Source: BMS3Abin12 sp964487445
GTDB lineage: Bacteria > Pseudomonadota > Gammaproteobacteria > 21-64-14
Direction of reading: 5' to 3'
Assembly (NCBI GenBank): GCA_964487445.1
Contig: CAZAQG010000049.1
Location: forward strand, 1 to 19,889
DNA length: 19,889 nt
The notes beneath the pieces were generated by a model. It had not been told where the DNA came from. It was given only the letters and a program-made list of their open reading frames with translations, and ran no database searches. Each line of letters opens with the position of its first letter. Position 1 is the first letter of the stretch. This document shows, in pieces, positions 8,370 to 15,537 of the stretch. Made by a program: the position numbers and the translations under genes.

Positions 8370-9272
8370 ATGGGCACCGTACCGGGCCGGGATTTCTGGG
8401 CGGCGCTGGCCGGGCGTATCACCGACGCCGAGGGGGGCGCGTTCACCGTGCGCCGTAGCGTGCCGGTGGGTGGGGGATGCATCAATGCCGCTTGGTGCGT
8501 CGAGGGTGACGCGCAGCGGTATTTCGTCAAGCTCAACCATGCCGGACGCATGGCCATGTTCGAGGCCGAGGCCGAAGGTCTGCACGAGATAGGGCGCACC
8601 GGCGTGCGCGTACCGCGCCCGGTCTGCTCGGGGGCCCATGGCGAGCGCAGCTTCCTGGTGCTCGAATACCTCGATCTCGGCGCGACCGGTGACGCGCGGG
8701 CGTCGGAACGCCTCGGTCGGCAACTCGCGGTGATGCATCGCACCACCCGGGCGCGGTTCGGTTGGCATCGCGACAACACCATCGGTTCCACGCCCCAGGA
8801 GAATGCCGAGTCGGAGGACTGGGTGGCGTTCTGGCGCGAACGCCGGCTGCGGTTCCAGCTTGAACTGGCGGCGCGCAACGGCTACGACGACCGGTTGCAG
8901 GAGCGCGGCGCGCGCCTGCTCGACGCTTTTCCGGCGCTGTTCGATGGCTATCGGCCGATCCCGTCGCTGTTGCACGGTGACCTGTGGGGCGGGAACTTCG
9001 GTGTGACCCGCGACGGCGAGCCGGTGCTGTTCGATCCGGCGACCTACTATGGTGATCGCGAGGCCGACCTGGCCATGACCGAGCTGTTCGGCGGCTTCGG
9101 CCCGCGTTTCTACGCGGCCTACCGCGAGGCCTTCCCGCTGGATCCGGGTTACCGCGTACGCCGCACGCTCTACAATCTCTACCACATCCTCAATCATCTG
9201 AACCTCTTCGGCGCCGGCTACTGCGGCCAGGCCGAGGCGATGATCGAGGAACTGCTTTGCGAACTGGGCTGA
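8370..9272 (+). CDS. Fructosamine/ketosamine-3-kinase family protein
   Basis: A 300-aa small-molecule kinase of the aminoglycoside-phosphotransferase fold. Family members phosphorylate ketosamines or ribulosamines on glycated proteins so that the sugar falls off. Visible landmarks are the glycine-rich VGGGCINAAW (33-42), the ATP-binding Lys in YFVKLN (K54), LVLEYLDL (97-104), the family signature NTIGSTPQEN (136-145), the catalytic loop LLHGDLWGGNFG (200-211, D204) and the metal-binding VLFDPATYYGDREADLAMTE (219-238). Length and motifs fit the bacterial YniA-like branch (about 286 aa). ATG 8370 follows GGAGG at 8354-8358 and GAGGGG closer in. It converges with mlaA, with palindromic repeats between them. 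Confidence 0.92.
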   Translation: MGTVPGRDFWAALAGRITDAEGGAFTVRRSVPVGGGCINAAWCVEGDAQRYFVKLNHAGRMAMFEAEAEGLHEIGRTGVRVPRPVCSGAHGERSFLVLEYLDLGATGDARASERLGRQLAVMHRTTRARFGWHRDNTIGSTPQENAESEDWVAFWRERRLRFQLELAARNGYDDRLQERGARLLDAFPALFDGYRPIPSLLHGDLWGGNFGVTRDGEPVLFDPATYYGDREADLAMTELFGGFGPRFYAAYREAFPLDPGYRVRRTLYNLYHILNHLNLFGAGYCGQAEAMIEELLCELG

Positions 9273-9423
9273 CGGGGTGTGGGATATCGGCGTAGTGACG
9301 AAGCCACGGAGGCGATAGGCAAGCGTACCCGAAACGCCGTCCGGCCCTCGTATCTATAAGATCGATTCCGAGGCCGCCGCCACGACCGGGCGAGCCCGGG
9401 ACATGCGGGGATGCACGAATCCC

Positions 9424-9450
9424 GGGCGGGCCTCGGCCCGCCGACGGCGT
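9424..9450 (+). repeat. 27-bp palindromic interspersed repeat, copy 1
   Basis: Its core GGCGGGCC-TC-GGCCCGCC (9425-9442) is a perfect 8-bp inverted repeat around two bases. The 27-base unit recurs in the opposite orientation at 16494-16520 with one mismatch. It lies in the convergent space between the fructosamine-kinase gene and mlaA. It could act as a transcriptional terminator hairpin or be a REP-type element. Confidence 0.7.
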
Positions 9451-9573
9451 TGAAGGGCTTCAAGGGGTCAGAGTACTTGAAATTCTCAGCGACAGTTCAA
9501 GACGTCAGCGTAGTTGAAATTTCAAATTTACCGTGCCCCTTGAAGCCTTGGAAATCTTGCCCCCCCTTGAAGC
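9450..9573. repeat. Imperfect palindromic element, REP/MITE-like
   Basis: The two halves of 9458-9545 form an inverted repeat. CTTCAAGGGG (9458-9467) is complementary to CCCCTTGAAG (9536-9545), and further in both arms carry TTGAAATT. A second CCCCTTGAAG occurs at 9563-9572, and the left edge is itself a palindrome (TTGAAG-GG-CTTCAA, 9450-9463). The segment is clearly richer in A+T than its surroundings. The GGGGTCAGAGTACTTGAAATT-like wording recalls the imperfect palindromes associated with REP-associated tyrosine transposases. No transposase is present in the window, so it would be a non-autonomous copy. Confidence 0.6.
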
Positions 9574-9599
9574 CCGGCGCCCGCTCAGCGTCGGGCGGG

Positions 9600-10537
9600 T
9601 TACGGTGTCGCGCTCCCGGGGGTGTGCTGCGGTCCCGGTACGTCGTCCGATGCCGGCTCCGGGCCCGGTTCGAAGCGGGGTCTGGGCGGCCGGCCCTGGT
9701 AGATCAGGTATAGCCGCCGCTGGTGGTAGGCTTGGCGGACGAATACATAGGGGTCGAGTGCGCCGANNNNNNNNNNNNNNNNNNNNNNNNNNNNNNNNNN
9801 NNNNNNNNNNNNNNNNNNNNNNNNNNNNNNNNNNNNNNNNNNNNNNNNNNNNNNNNNNNNNNNNNNAGCCGCCGCTGGTGGTAGGCTTGGCGGACGAATA
9901 CATAGGGGTCGAGTGCGCCGACTTCGAGCACGCGGCTTGCGGCGAGGGCTTGCGCGCGCCGGCTGATGAGGTTCAGAGAGTTCAGCGGAAAGCTGATGAT
10001 CAGCGGGACGTAGGAGATCGGGTTGGTCACCAGTCCGATGCCCCATCCCCAGACGGCTCGCGTGCTGGATGGGCCGAAGAGCGGGAGCACCAGGTAGTTG
10101 TTGCTCTCCACGCCCCAGCCGGCGAGCGTCACTCCGAAGTCCTCTCTGTGGTTCGGCATCCCCAGCCGTGTCGCTACGTCGAACAGACCGCCGATACCCA
10201 GCGTCGAGTTCGTGAGGAACCGGCCGGTATCGGATGTGCCCTGTTTCCACCGTCCCTGGAAGGAGTCGTTCACAATGACATCGAGGTCGGCGAGGTTGCT
10301 GAAGAAGTTTGCGACGCCTGTACGCACCGGCTGCGGGGTAATGCGTACGTAGCCGCGCGCGACGGGGCGCAGGGCGTATCGGTCGAGGGCGTCGTTGAAC
10401 CGATAGATTTCGCGATTGACGGGCTCGTAGGGGTCGCGGAACCGGTCATGGAAGCCGGAGAGGTTGGCGCATCCTGCGAGCGCGGTGAGAGACACGATAC
10501 CCAGGGCCGTCAGAATCGCGCGGGTGCGGGTCTTCAT
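9600..10537 (-). CDS. mlaA: Phospholipid-binding lipoprotein MlaA (VacJ), interrupted by an artificial assembly gap
   Basis: Outer-membrane lipoprotein of the Mla pathway, which removes mislocalised phospholipids from the outer leaflet. The start ATG at 10537 follows a GGGGGGA stretch. A lipoprotein signal peptide ends in LAGC with the lipidated C23. Family motifs follow: DPYEPVNREIYRFNDALDRY, PQPVRTGVANFFSNL, NSTLGIGGLFDVATRLG and EDFGVTLAGWGV. The gene crosses 100 N (9767-9866), and the 55 bases on each side of the gap are identical. If one copy and the Ns (155 bases) are removed, the frame closes perfectly to a 260-aa protein ending ALDPYVFVRQAYHQRRLYLIYQG plus a Pro-rich tail, which is normal MlaA length. 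So the real gene is almost certainly intact. It lies alone here, away from other mla genes. Confidence 0.93.
9767..9866. other. Scaffold gap (100 N) flanked by a 55-bp duplicate
   Basis: Exactly 100 N. Positions 9712-9766 and 9867-9921 are the same 55 bases, which indicates two contigs that actually overlap by a k-mer length and were joined without merging. There is probably no missing sequence here. Confidence 0.95.
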
Positions 10538-10686
10538 CGAATCCGGTCCCCCCGGGGTCGTGCGGTGCTCGTTCGAAGCGTTGTCGGCAGGCCCGCGGAA
10601 AGGCTTGCAGGCGATTCCGGACCCGGGCCTCCGATTCGGGCAAGTGCGAATCGAGGGGGATCGGGGGGCCCGGTTCGGCGTCGTGC

Positions 10687-10692
10687 ATTCTA
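10687..10692 (-). promoter_or_regulatory. Possible -10 element of the mlaA promoter
   Basis: TAGAAT on the minus strand (5 of 6 bases to consensus) lies about 150 bases upstream of the mlaA ATG. No convincing -35 is visible at the right distance. Confidence 0.2.
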
Positions 10693-10740
10693 CCATCGAT
10701 CCGCCCCGGCGGCCCGGGTGCGCCGGGGCGCGCGGGACCG

Positions 10741-10746
10741 TATACT
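10741..10746 (+). promoter_or_regulatory. Possible -10 element of the pepP promoter
   Basis: TATACT (5 of 6 to consensus) lies 38 bases upstream of the pepP ATG, in the mlaA-pepP divergent region. There is no clear -35 in the GC-rich DNA ahead of it. Confidence 0.3.
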
Positions 10747-10784
10747 CGGGCGGAATCCGCGAGCTTGATCGAGTCCGGCCAGAC

Positions 10785-12095
10785 ATGAAGATGAGTGAGT
10801 TCGCCCGGCGTCGGCGCCAGTTGATGCGCATGATGGGCAACGGCAGTATCGCGATCGTCCCGGCCGCGCCCGAGCGGCTGCGCAACCGGGACGTGGAGTA
10901 TCCGTACCGCCAGGACAGCGACCTTCATTACCTCACGGGCTTTCCGGAGCCGGAGGCCGTGGCGGTGTTCGTTCCCGGCCACCGGCATAGCGAGTTCGTG
11001 CTGTTCTGCAGGACGATGGATCCGGAGCGGGAGGCCTGGACCGGCCCGCGCGCCGGTCAGAAAGGCGCGGTGGACGGCTTCGGCGCGGACGATTCGTTCC
11101 CGATCACCGATCTGGACGACATCCTCCCGGGTCTGTTGGAGGGCTGCGAACGGGTCTTCTACACGATGGGCCGGGACCCGGAGTTCGACCGGCGCCTGAT
11201 CGCGTGGGTGAATCGGATCCGCGAAAACACCCGTTCCGGGTCCCGCCCGCCCGCGGAGTTCATCTCGCTCGATCTGCTGCTGCACGAGATGCGCCTGTTC
11301 AAGAGCGCGGCCGAGTTGCGGGTGATGCGCGCCGCCGCACGTATCTCCATGGAGGCCCACCGACGCGCCATGCGCTGCTGTCGCCCGGGGATGAGGGAGT
11401 ACGAAGTGGAGGCGGAGCTGCTCTACCATTTCCGCCGCCACGGCGCCGACGCCGCCTATCCCCCGATCGTGGGCGGCGGCGCCAACGGCTGCGTGCTGCA
11501 CTACGTGCGCAACGACGCACCGCTGCAGGACGGCGATCTCCTGCTCGTCGATGCCGGGGCCGAACTGGAGTGCTATGCCTGCGACATCACCCGCACCTTT
11601 CCGGTGAACGGGTGTTTCACACCGGCCCAGCGGGCGATCTATGATCTCGTACTGAAGGCGCAGGAGGCGGCGATCGCCAAGGTGCGGCCCGGCAACCACT
11701 GGAACGATCCGCATCAAGCCGTGGTACGGGTGTTCACCGAAGGCCTGGTTCGGCTCGGCCTGCTCAAGGGTAGGCCCGCGCAGCTGATCAAGGACGGCGC
11801 CTATCGGCGCTTCTACATGCATCGTACGGGGCACTGGCTCGGATTGGATGTGCACGACGTGGGCGACTACAAGGTCGACGGAAAATGGCGGCTGCTCGAG
11901 CCCGGCATGGTCCTGACCATCGAGCCCGGGCTGTACGTTCCCGCGGGCGGCAAGGGCGTTGCGCGCAAGTGGTGGAACATCGGCGTGCGTATCGAGGACG
12001 ATGTGCGGGTCACGCCGGAGGGCCGCGAGGTCCTCACGGGCGGCCTGATCCGTTCCGCCGATGCGATCGAGGCGTGGATGGCGGGGGGCGGCTGA
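10785..12095 (+). CDS. pepP: Xaa-Pro aminopeptidase (aminopeptidase P II)
   Basis: Cytosolic dimetal peptidase that removes the N-terminal residue from peptides with proline at position 2. It is 436 aa long, compared with 441 in E. coli. The N-terminal creatinase-like domain starts FARRRRQLMRMMGNGSIAIV and contains YPYRQDSDLHYLTGF. The C-terminal pita-bread domain shows all five metal ligands in order: D256 (LLLVDAGAE), D267 (ACDITRTF), H350 (RTGHWLGLDVHD), E380 (TIEPGLY) and E404 (GVRIEDD). The open frame extends upstream into non-homologous sequence; ATG 10785 gives the family start, with ATG 10791 as an alternative. The Shine-Dalgarno is poor. Divergent from mlaA, it is followed by the antiporter gene 78 bases on, possibly in one transcript. 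Confidence 0.95.
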   Translation: MKMSEFARRRRQLMRMMGNGSIAIVPAAPERLRNRDVEYPYRQDSDLHYLTGFPEPEAVAVFVPGHRHSEFVLFCRTMDPEREAWTGPRAGQKGAVDGFGADDSFPITDLDDILPGLLEGCERVFYTMGRDPEFDRRLIAWVNRIRENTRSGSRPPAEFISLDLLLHEMRLFKSAAELRVMRAAARISMEAHRRAMRCCRPGMREYEVEAELLYHFRRHGADAAYPPIVGGGANGCVLHYVRNDAPLQDGDLLLVDAGAELECYACDITRTFPVNGCFTPAQRAIYDLVLKAQEAAIAKVRPGNHWNDPHQAVVRVFTEGLVRLGLLKGRPAQLIKDGAYRRFYMHRTGHWLGLDVHDVGDYKVDGKWRLLEPGMVLTIEPGLYVPAGGKGVARKWWNIGVRIEDDVRVTPEGREVLTGGLIRSADAIEAWMAGGG

Positions 12096-12173
12096 GCGGT
12101 GGCCGAGTCTTTCCATACCGCGCGCGTCGCGGCGGATAGCTGACCGCTACCGGCGGCGGGCGCGTCGACGACG

Positions 12174-13424
12174 ATGGATCTGGTCTCGGTCATCTCGGTG
12201 CTGCTCGTCATCGCGGCGCTGTTCGGCTACCTGAACGAGCGCTATGTGCACCTGCCGAGCACCATCGGCCTGATGCTGATCGCGCTGGTGATGTCGCTCG
12301 GCCTGATCGTCCTCGGCCGTTTCGGTCTGGCCCCCGGACGCGTGGTGCGCGAGTTCCTGTCGCATGTGGATTTCAACCAGGCGCTGATGCACGGCATGCT
12401 CTCGTTTCTCTTGTTCGCCGGCGCGTTGCACGTCAACCTCGAGGACTTGAACCGCAACCGCTGGACCGTGGGCCTGCTGGCCACGGGCGGGGTGATCGTG
12501 TCCACCGCGCTGATCGGCGTCGCGGGGTGGTGGCTGTTCGGGATGCTGGGCGTCGATCTGCCGCTGCTCTACTGTTTGGTGTTCGGCGCCCTGATCTCGC
12601 CCACCGATCCGATCGCGGTGCTCGCCGTGCTCAAGAGCGTCGGGGTCTCGCGCGACCTCGAGGCCAAGATCGCGGGCGAGTCGCTGTTCAACGACGGCGT
12701 GGGGGTCGTCGTGTTTCTGGTGCTGCTCGGGATCGCCGCCGAGGGTACCGGCGTGCACGCCGGCGACATCGCCCTGCTGTTCGCGCGCGAGGCGCTCGGC
12801 GGCGCCGTGTTCGGGCTGGCTGTCGGCTATCTCGCCTACCGGATGCTCAAGGGCGTGGACAACTACTCGGTGGAGGTGCTGATCACGCTGGCGCTGGTCG
12901 CCGGCGGCTACGCACTGGCCGATCACCTGCATCTGTCGGGGCCCATCGCGATCGTCGTGGCGGGCCTGCTGATCGGCAACCACGGCCGCCTCCTGGCCAT
13001 GTCCTCCGCCACCCGTGAGCACCTCGACACCTTCTGGGAACTCATCGACGAGACGCTGAACGCGGTGCTGTTCGTCCTCATCGGTCTGGAGGTGCTGGTG
13101 CTCACCTTCACGCCGCGCCTGCTGTTGGCCGGGGCGCTGATGATCCCGCTGGTGCTCTTTGCGCGCTTCGTGAGCGTCGGGTTGCCGGTGCGCCTGCTCG
13201 GGCGCCTGCGCGAGTTCAGCCCGCACGCGATCCCGGTGCTGACCTGGGGCGGGCTGCGCGGGGGGATCTCCGTGGCGCTCGCGCTGTCGATTCCGGCCGG
13301 GCCCGAGCGCCCGGTGATCCTGGCCGTGACCTACGTCGTCGTCGTGTTTTCGATCCTGGTACAGGGTCTCACGGTGGGGCGCCTGGCGCGCGCCGCCGGC
13401 GGCGCATCCGGGGATTCCGCCTGA
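12174..13424 (+). CDS. Na+/H+ antiporter of the CPA1 (NhaP) family
   Basis: A 416-aa inner-membrane protein with about 12 hydrophobic segments over its whole length and only a short polar C-terminus. CPA1 hallmarks are present: SPTDPIAVLAVLK (142-154) with the transport-site D145, and GESLFNDGVGVVVF (168-181) with the N173-D174 pair that marks electroneutral CPA1 exchangers. It exchanges Na+ or K+ for H+ and thereby controls cytoplasmic pH and salt. ATG 12174 lacks a good Shine-Dalgarno; its closeness to pepP (78 bases, same strand, no hairpin between) would allow read-through transcription. It converges with regA, with just 18 bases between the stop codons. The exact ion cannot be told from sequence. 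Confidence 0.9.
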   Translation: MDLVSVISVLLVIAALFGYLNERYVHLPSTIGLMLIALVMSLGLIVLGRFGLAPGRVVREFLSHVDFNQALMHGMLSFLLFAGALHVNLEDLNRNRWTVGLLATGGVIVSTALIGVAGWWLFGMLGVDLPLLYCLVFGALISPTDPIAVLAVLKSVGVSRDLEAKIAGESLFNDGVGVVVFLVLLGIAAEGTGVHAGDIALLFAREALGGAVFGLAVGYLAYRMLKGVDNYSVEVLITLALVAGGYALADHLHLSGPIAIVVAGLLIGNHGRLLAMSSATREHLDTFWELIDETLNAVLFVLIGLEVLVLTFTPRLLLAGALMIPLVLFARFVSVGLPVRLLGRLREFSPHAIPVLTWGGLRGGISVALALSIPAGPERPVILAVTYVVVVFSILVQGLTVGRLARAAGGASGDSA

Positions 13425-13442
13425 AACCTGCGCGCCGCGCGC

Positions 13443-13997
13443 TCAGGCCGGCGGCGGCCGGCGCAGTTTGCGCTGCAGCGTGCGCCGGTGCATCCTCAGC
13501 GCCCGCGCCGCCGCCGAGATGTTGTGGTCGTGATCCAGCAGTACCCGCTGCAGGTGTTCCCACTCCAGGCGCTGCACGGACAGCGGTCGTTCGGCGGCCG
13601 GTGTCCCCGGGTCGCCGGCGTCACGGTGCAGCGCGGCCAGGACCTCGTCGGCGTCCGCGGGCTTGGTCAGGTAATGGGTCGCGCCGAGTTTGATGGCTTC
13701 CACCGCGGTAGCGATGCTCGCGTAGCCGGTCAGGACGACGATGCGTGTGTTCTCGTCCAGTTCGTGGAGGCGGCGTACCAGTTCCAGTCCGGAGCGATCG
13801 CCGAGACGCAGATCCACGACCGCGTATTCGGGCGTGTAACGCTCGGTGAGCGCCAGCGCACTCTCGACCTCCAGCGCCGCGACCACATCGAAACCGCGTC
13901 GTCCGAGCGCCTCGGAGAGCACGCCGCAGAAGGTCTCGTCGTCATCGACCAACAGCAGCCGCGGGAGGTCGTCGCCGGCCCGTTCAGGTTCGATCAT
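13443..13997 (-). CDS. regA: Redox response regulator RegA/PrrA family
   Basis: A 184-aa DNA-binding response regulator, exactly the length usual for RegA. The receiver domain shows the acidic pocket LLLVDDD (residues 14-20), the phosphoryl acceptor D62 in YAVVDLRLGDRSG, T90 and the invariant K112 in YLTKPAD. After a short Pro-containing linker, a Fis-type helix-turn-helix closes the protein (HNISAAARALRMHRRTLQRKL), with MHRRTLQR as the RegA-family recognition helix. ATG 13997 overlaps the end of regB by 14 bases, so the two are co-translated. RegA-type regulators activate or repress respiration, carbon fixation and electron-transport genes according to redox state. A possible target site lies upstream of the Cyc2-like gene in this window. 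Confidence 0.93.
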   Translation of the reverse strand: MIEPERAGDDLPRLLLVDDDETFCGVLSEALGRRGFDVVAALEVESALALTERYTPEYAVVDLRLGDRSGLELVRRLHELDENTRIVVLTGYASIATAVEAIKLGATHYLTKPADADEVLAALHRDAGDPGTPAAERPLSVQRLEWEHLQRVLLDHDHNISAAARALRMHRRTLQRKLRRPPPA

Positions 13998-15339
13998 TAT
14001 CCGATTCCGTGCCGAGCCGCCGCAGCGGCAGGCGCACATGCGCGCAGGTGCCGCCGTCGCCGCGCGCTTGCAATGTCACCTCGCCGCCGCAGCGACCGAT
14101 GGCGGCGTGGGCCAGGAACAGTCCGAGGCCGAGACCCTCGTCCTTGGTGGTGAACCGCCGGTGCCCGGCGGCCCGTGAGGCCGCGGGCGCCAGGCCGGGG
14201 CCGCGGTCGCAGACCCGGATGTCCAGGACATCCGCATCCCATCCGGCCGTCAGTTCCACCTCCCGTGGTGAGGCATCCGCGGCGTTGTTGAGGATCGTGA
14301 TCAACGCCTGCGCCAGGGTGTGCTCGGCGAGGATGTGCGGCGCCGGGCACGTGCCCTCGAGGGCGACGCGGACCGTGGCGCCGTGGCGCATCGCCCGCCA
14401 CCCGGCGACGATCTCGTCGATGAACTCGTCGACCGCGAGCGATCGACCGGCCTCGGCGCGCACACTGCCGGCCGACGCTGCGATCGCGGCGAGCGCCTGC
14501 TTGCAGCGCTCGACCTGGCCGCGCAACATCCGCAACCGCCCGGTATCCGGATCCGTCGCCGCTTCGCCGCGATCGCGCTCCATCTCCCGCAGCACGGTGG
14601 CCATGGTGGCGAGCGGCGTACCCAACTCGTGCGCGGCGCCGGCGGCGAGCGTGCCCAGCGCGATCAGCCGCTCGTCGCGCAACGCCTGCTCGCGACGCTC
14701 GGCCAACAGGTGTTCGCGTTCGCGCAGCGTGCCCGCCATGCGCGCGACATAGTAGGCGAGGAGGCCCGCGCTGAATACGAAGCCCACCCACATGCCGATG
14801 ACGTGCAGTTCGAAGCCGTGCGCCGCAAGTCGCGTGTCCCGGGACAGCGGCATGTTCTCGACCATCAGCGCCGTATAGCAGAGCACCGTCACCACCGCGA
14901 GCAGCCGCGTGTGCGCCGGCGGCAGCACCGTCGCGGCGATCGTGATCGGCAGCAGCAGCAGCCAGACGAACGGGTTGAAGGCGCCCCCGGAAAAATATAA
15001 CAGGCCCGTGAGCGCGCCGACGTCGACCAGCAGTTGGACGAAGAATTCTCCGGTGCCGATCTCGCTCCCGCGCCTGAGCCGCCACCGGGTGAAGACGTTG
15101 AACGCCGCGAGCGCGGCGATGATCATGGCCATCGGCGCCACCGGCAGCGCGATCCCGAACCCATAGACCGCCGTCAACACCGTCGCTGCCTGCCCGGCGA
15201 CGGCGACGTTGCGCAACGCATACAGGCGGCGCAGGTTCTGCCCGGTGTCGCGTGCGGATCGGGAAAACACGGTTACAGCCGGCCCCTCAACGGCCCGCCG
15301 CGCGGATGCGGCCGATCGCCGCGCGGCGATCGATTGCAT
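13984..15339 (-). CDS. regB: Redox sensor histidine kinase RegB/PrrB family
   Basis: A 451-aa membrane kinase, cognate to the RegA gene it overlaps. Six hydrophobic segments (about residues 45-200) include the quinone-sensing heptad GGAFNPF (118-124). The H-box GAAHELGTPLATM carries H237, the RegB-type wording. C279 in QVERCKQAL matches the redox-active cysteine of RegB (Cys265 in R. capsulatus). The ATP domain has NNAADAS (351-357), DRGPGL (378-383) and GLGLGLFLA (402-410). ATG 15339 is the furthest upstream Met. However, a -10-like TACAAT overlaps it and a 20-bp palindrome covers codons 3-9, so translation may start further in, for example at GTG 15270. Heptad, cysteine and H-box are all present, so sensing should be of the known kind. 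Confidence 0.93.
   Translation of the reverse strand: MQSIAARRSAASARRAVEGPAVTVFSRSARDTGQNLRRLYALRNVAVAGQAATVLTAVYGFGIALPVAPMAMIIAALAAFNVFTRWRLRRGSEIGTGEFFVQLLVDVGALTGLLYFSGGAFNPFVWLLLLPITIAATVLPPAHTRLLAVVTVLCYTALMVENMPLSRDTRLAAHGFELHVIGMWVGFVFSAGLLAYYVARMAGTLREREHLLAERREQALRDERLIALGTLAAGAAHELGTPLATMATVLREMERDRGEAATDPDTGRLRMLRGQVERCKQALAAIAASAGSVRAEAGRSLAVDEFIDEIVAGWRAMRHGATVRVALEGTCPAPHILAEHTLAQALITILNNAADASPREVELTAGWDADVLDIRVCDRGPGLAPAASRAAGHRRFTTKDEGLGLGLFLAHAAIGRCGGEVTLQARGDGGTCAHVRLPLRRLGTESDNDRT
15313..15332. promoter_or_regulatory. Perfect 20-bp palindrome at the start of regB
   Basis: CGATCGCCGC is followed directly by its reverse complement GCGGCGATCG. It sits seven bases inside the first possible regB codon. 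It may be an operator if regB translation begins further downstream, or simply a coincidence of codons for SIAARRS. Confidence 0.4.
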
Positions 15340-15462
15340 TGTACCCCGTTACGCTTTTCCCATCCTGCTCGATCCGGACGGTGGCGTGCGCCGGCGCCAC
15401 GAGATCGATGCGCTCCCTGTGACGTATCGCATCGGCTCGGGCGCGCCGCTCCGGTGTCACCG

Positions 15463-15476
15463 GATGATGTATCATC
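15463..15476. promoter_or_regulatory. Palindrome in the regB / epimerase divergent region
   Basis: GATGAT-GT-ATCATC is a perfect 6-bp inverted repeat, AT-richer than its surroundings, and contains TATCAT, a possible -10 for the plus-strand gene 62 bases on. No matching -35 is visible. Confidence 0.35.
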
Positions 15477-15537
15477 GTCCTCCGCCGCGCCGGGACGACT
15501 CGGTCGCGCCACGCTCAACGAATGCCGGGACGATCGA

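Noticed and set aside
8073..9197. Minus-strand open frame of 374 aa
   Set aside because: It lies fully antisense to the fructosamine-kinase-family gene, whose catalytic motifs are intact.
9704..10885. Minus-strand frame of 393 aa reading through the Ns of mlaA
   Set aside because: The frame past the gap (SAHSTPMYSSAK) is an artefact: the 155 extra bases shift the phase. The upstream part before ATG 10537 has no lipoprotein signal.
10446..12116. Minus-strand open frame of 556 aa
   Set aside because: Antisense to PepP, which has all five metal ligands; composition typical of a GC shadow frame.
12147..13226. Minus-strand open frame of 359 aa rich in Gln, His and Asp
   Set aside because: Antisense image of the hydrophobic antiporter codons; no domain visible.
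13997..15085. Second minus-strand frame (362 aa) within regB
   Set aside because: Arg/Gly/Ala-rich shift frame of the histidine kinase.
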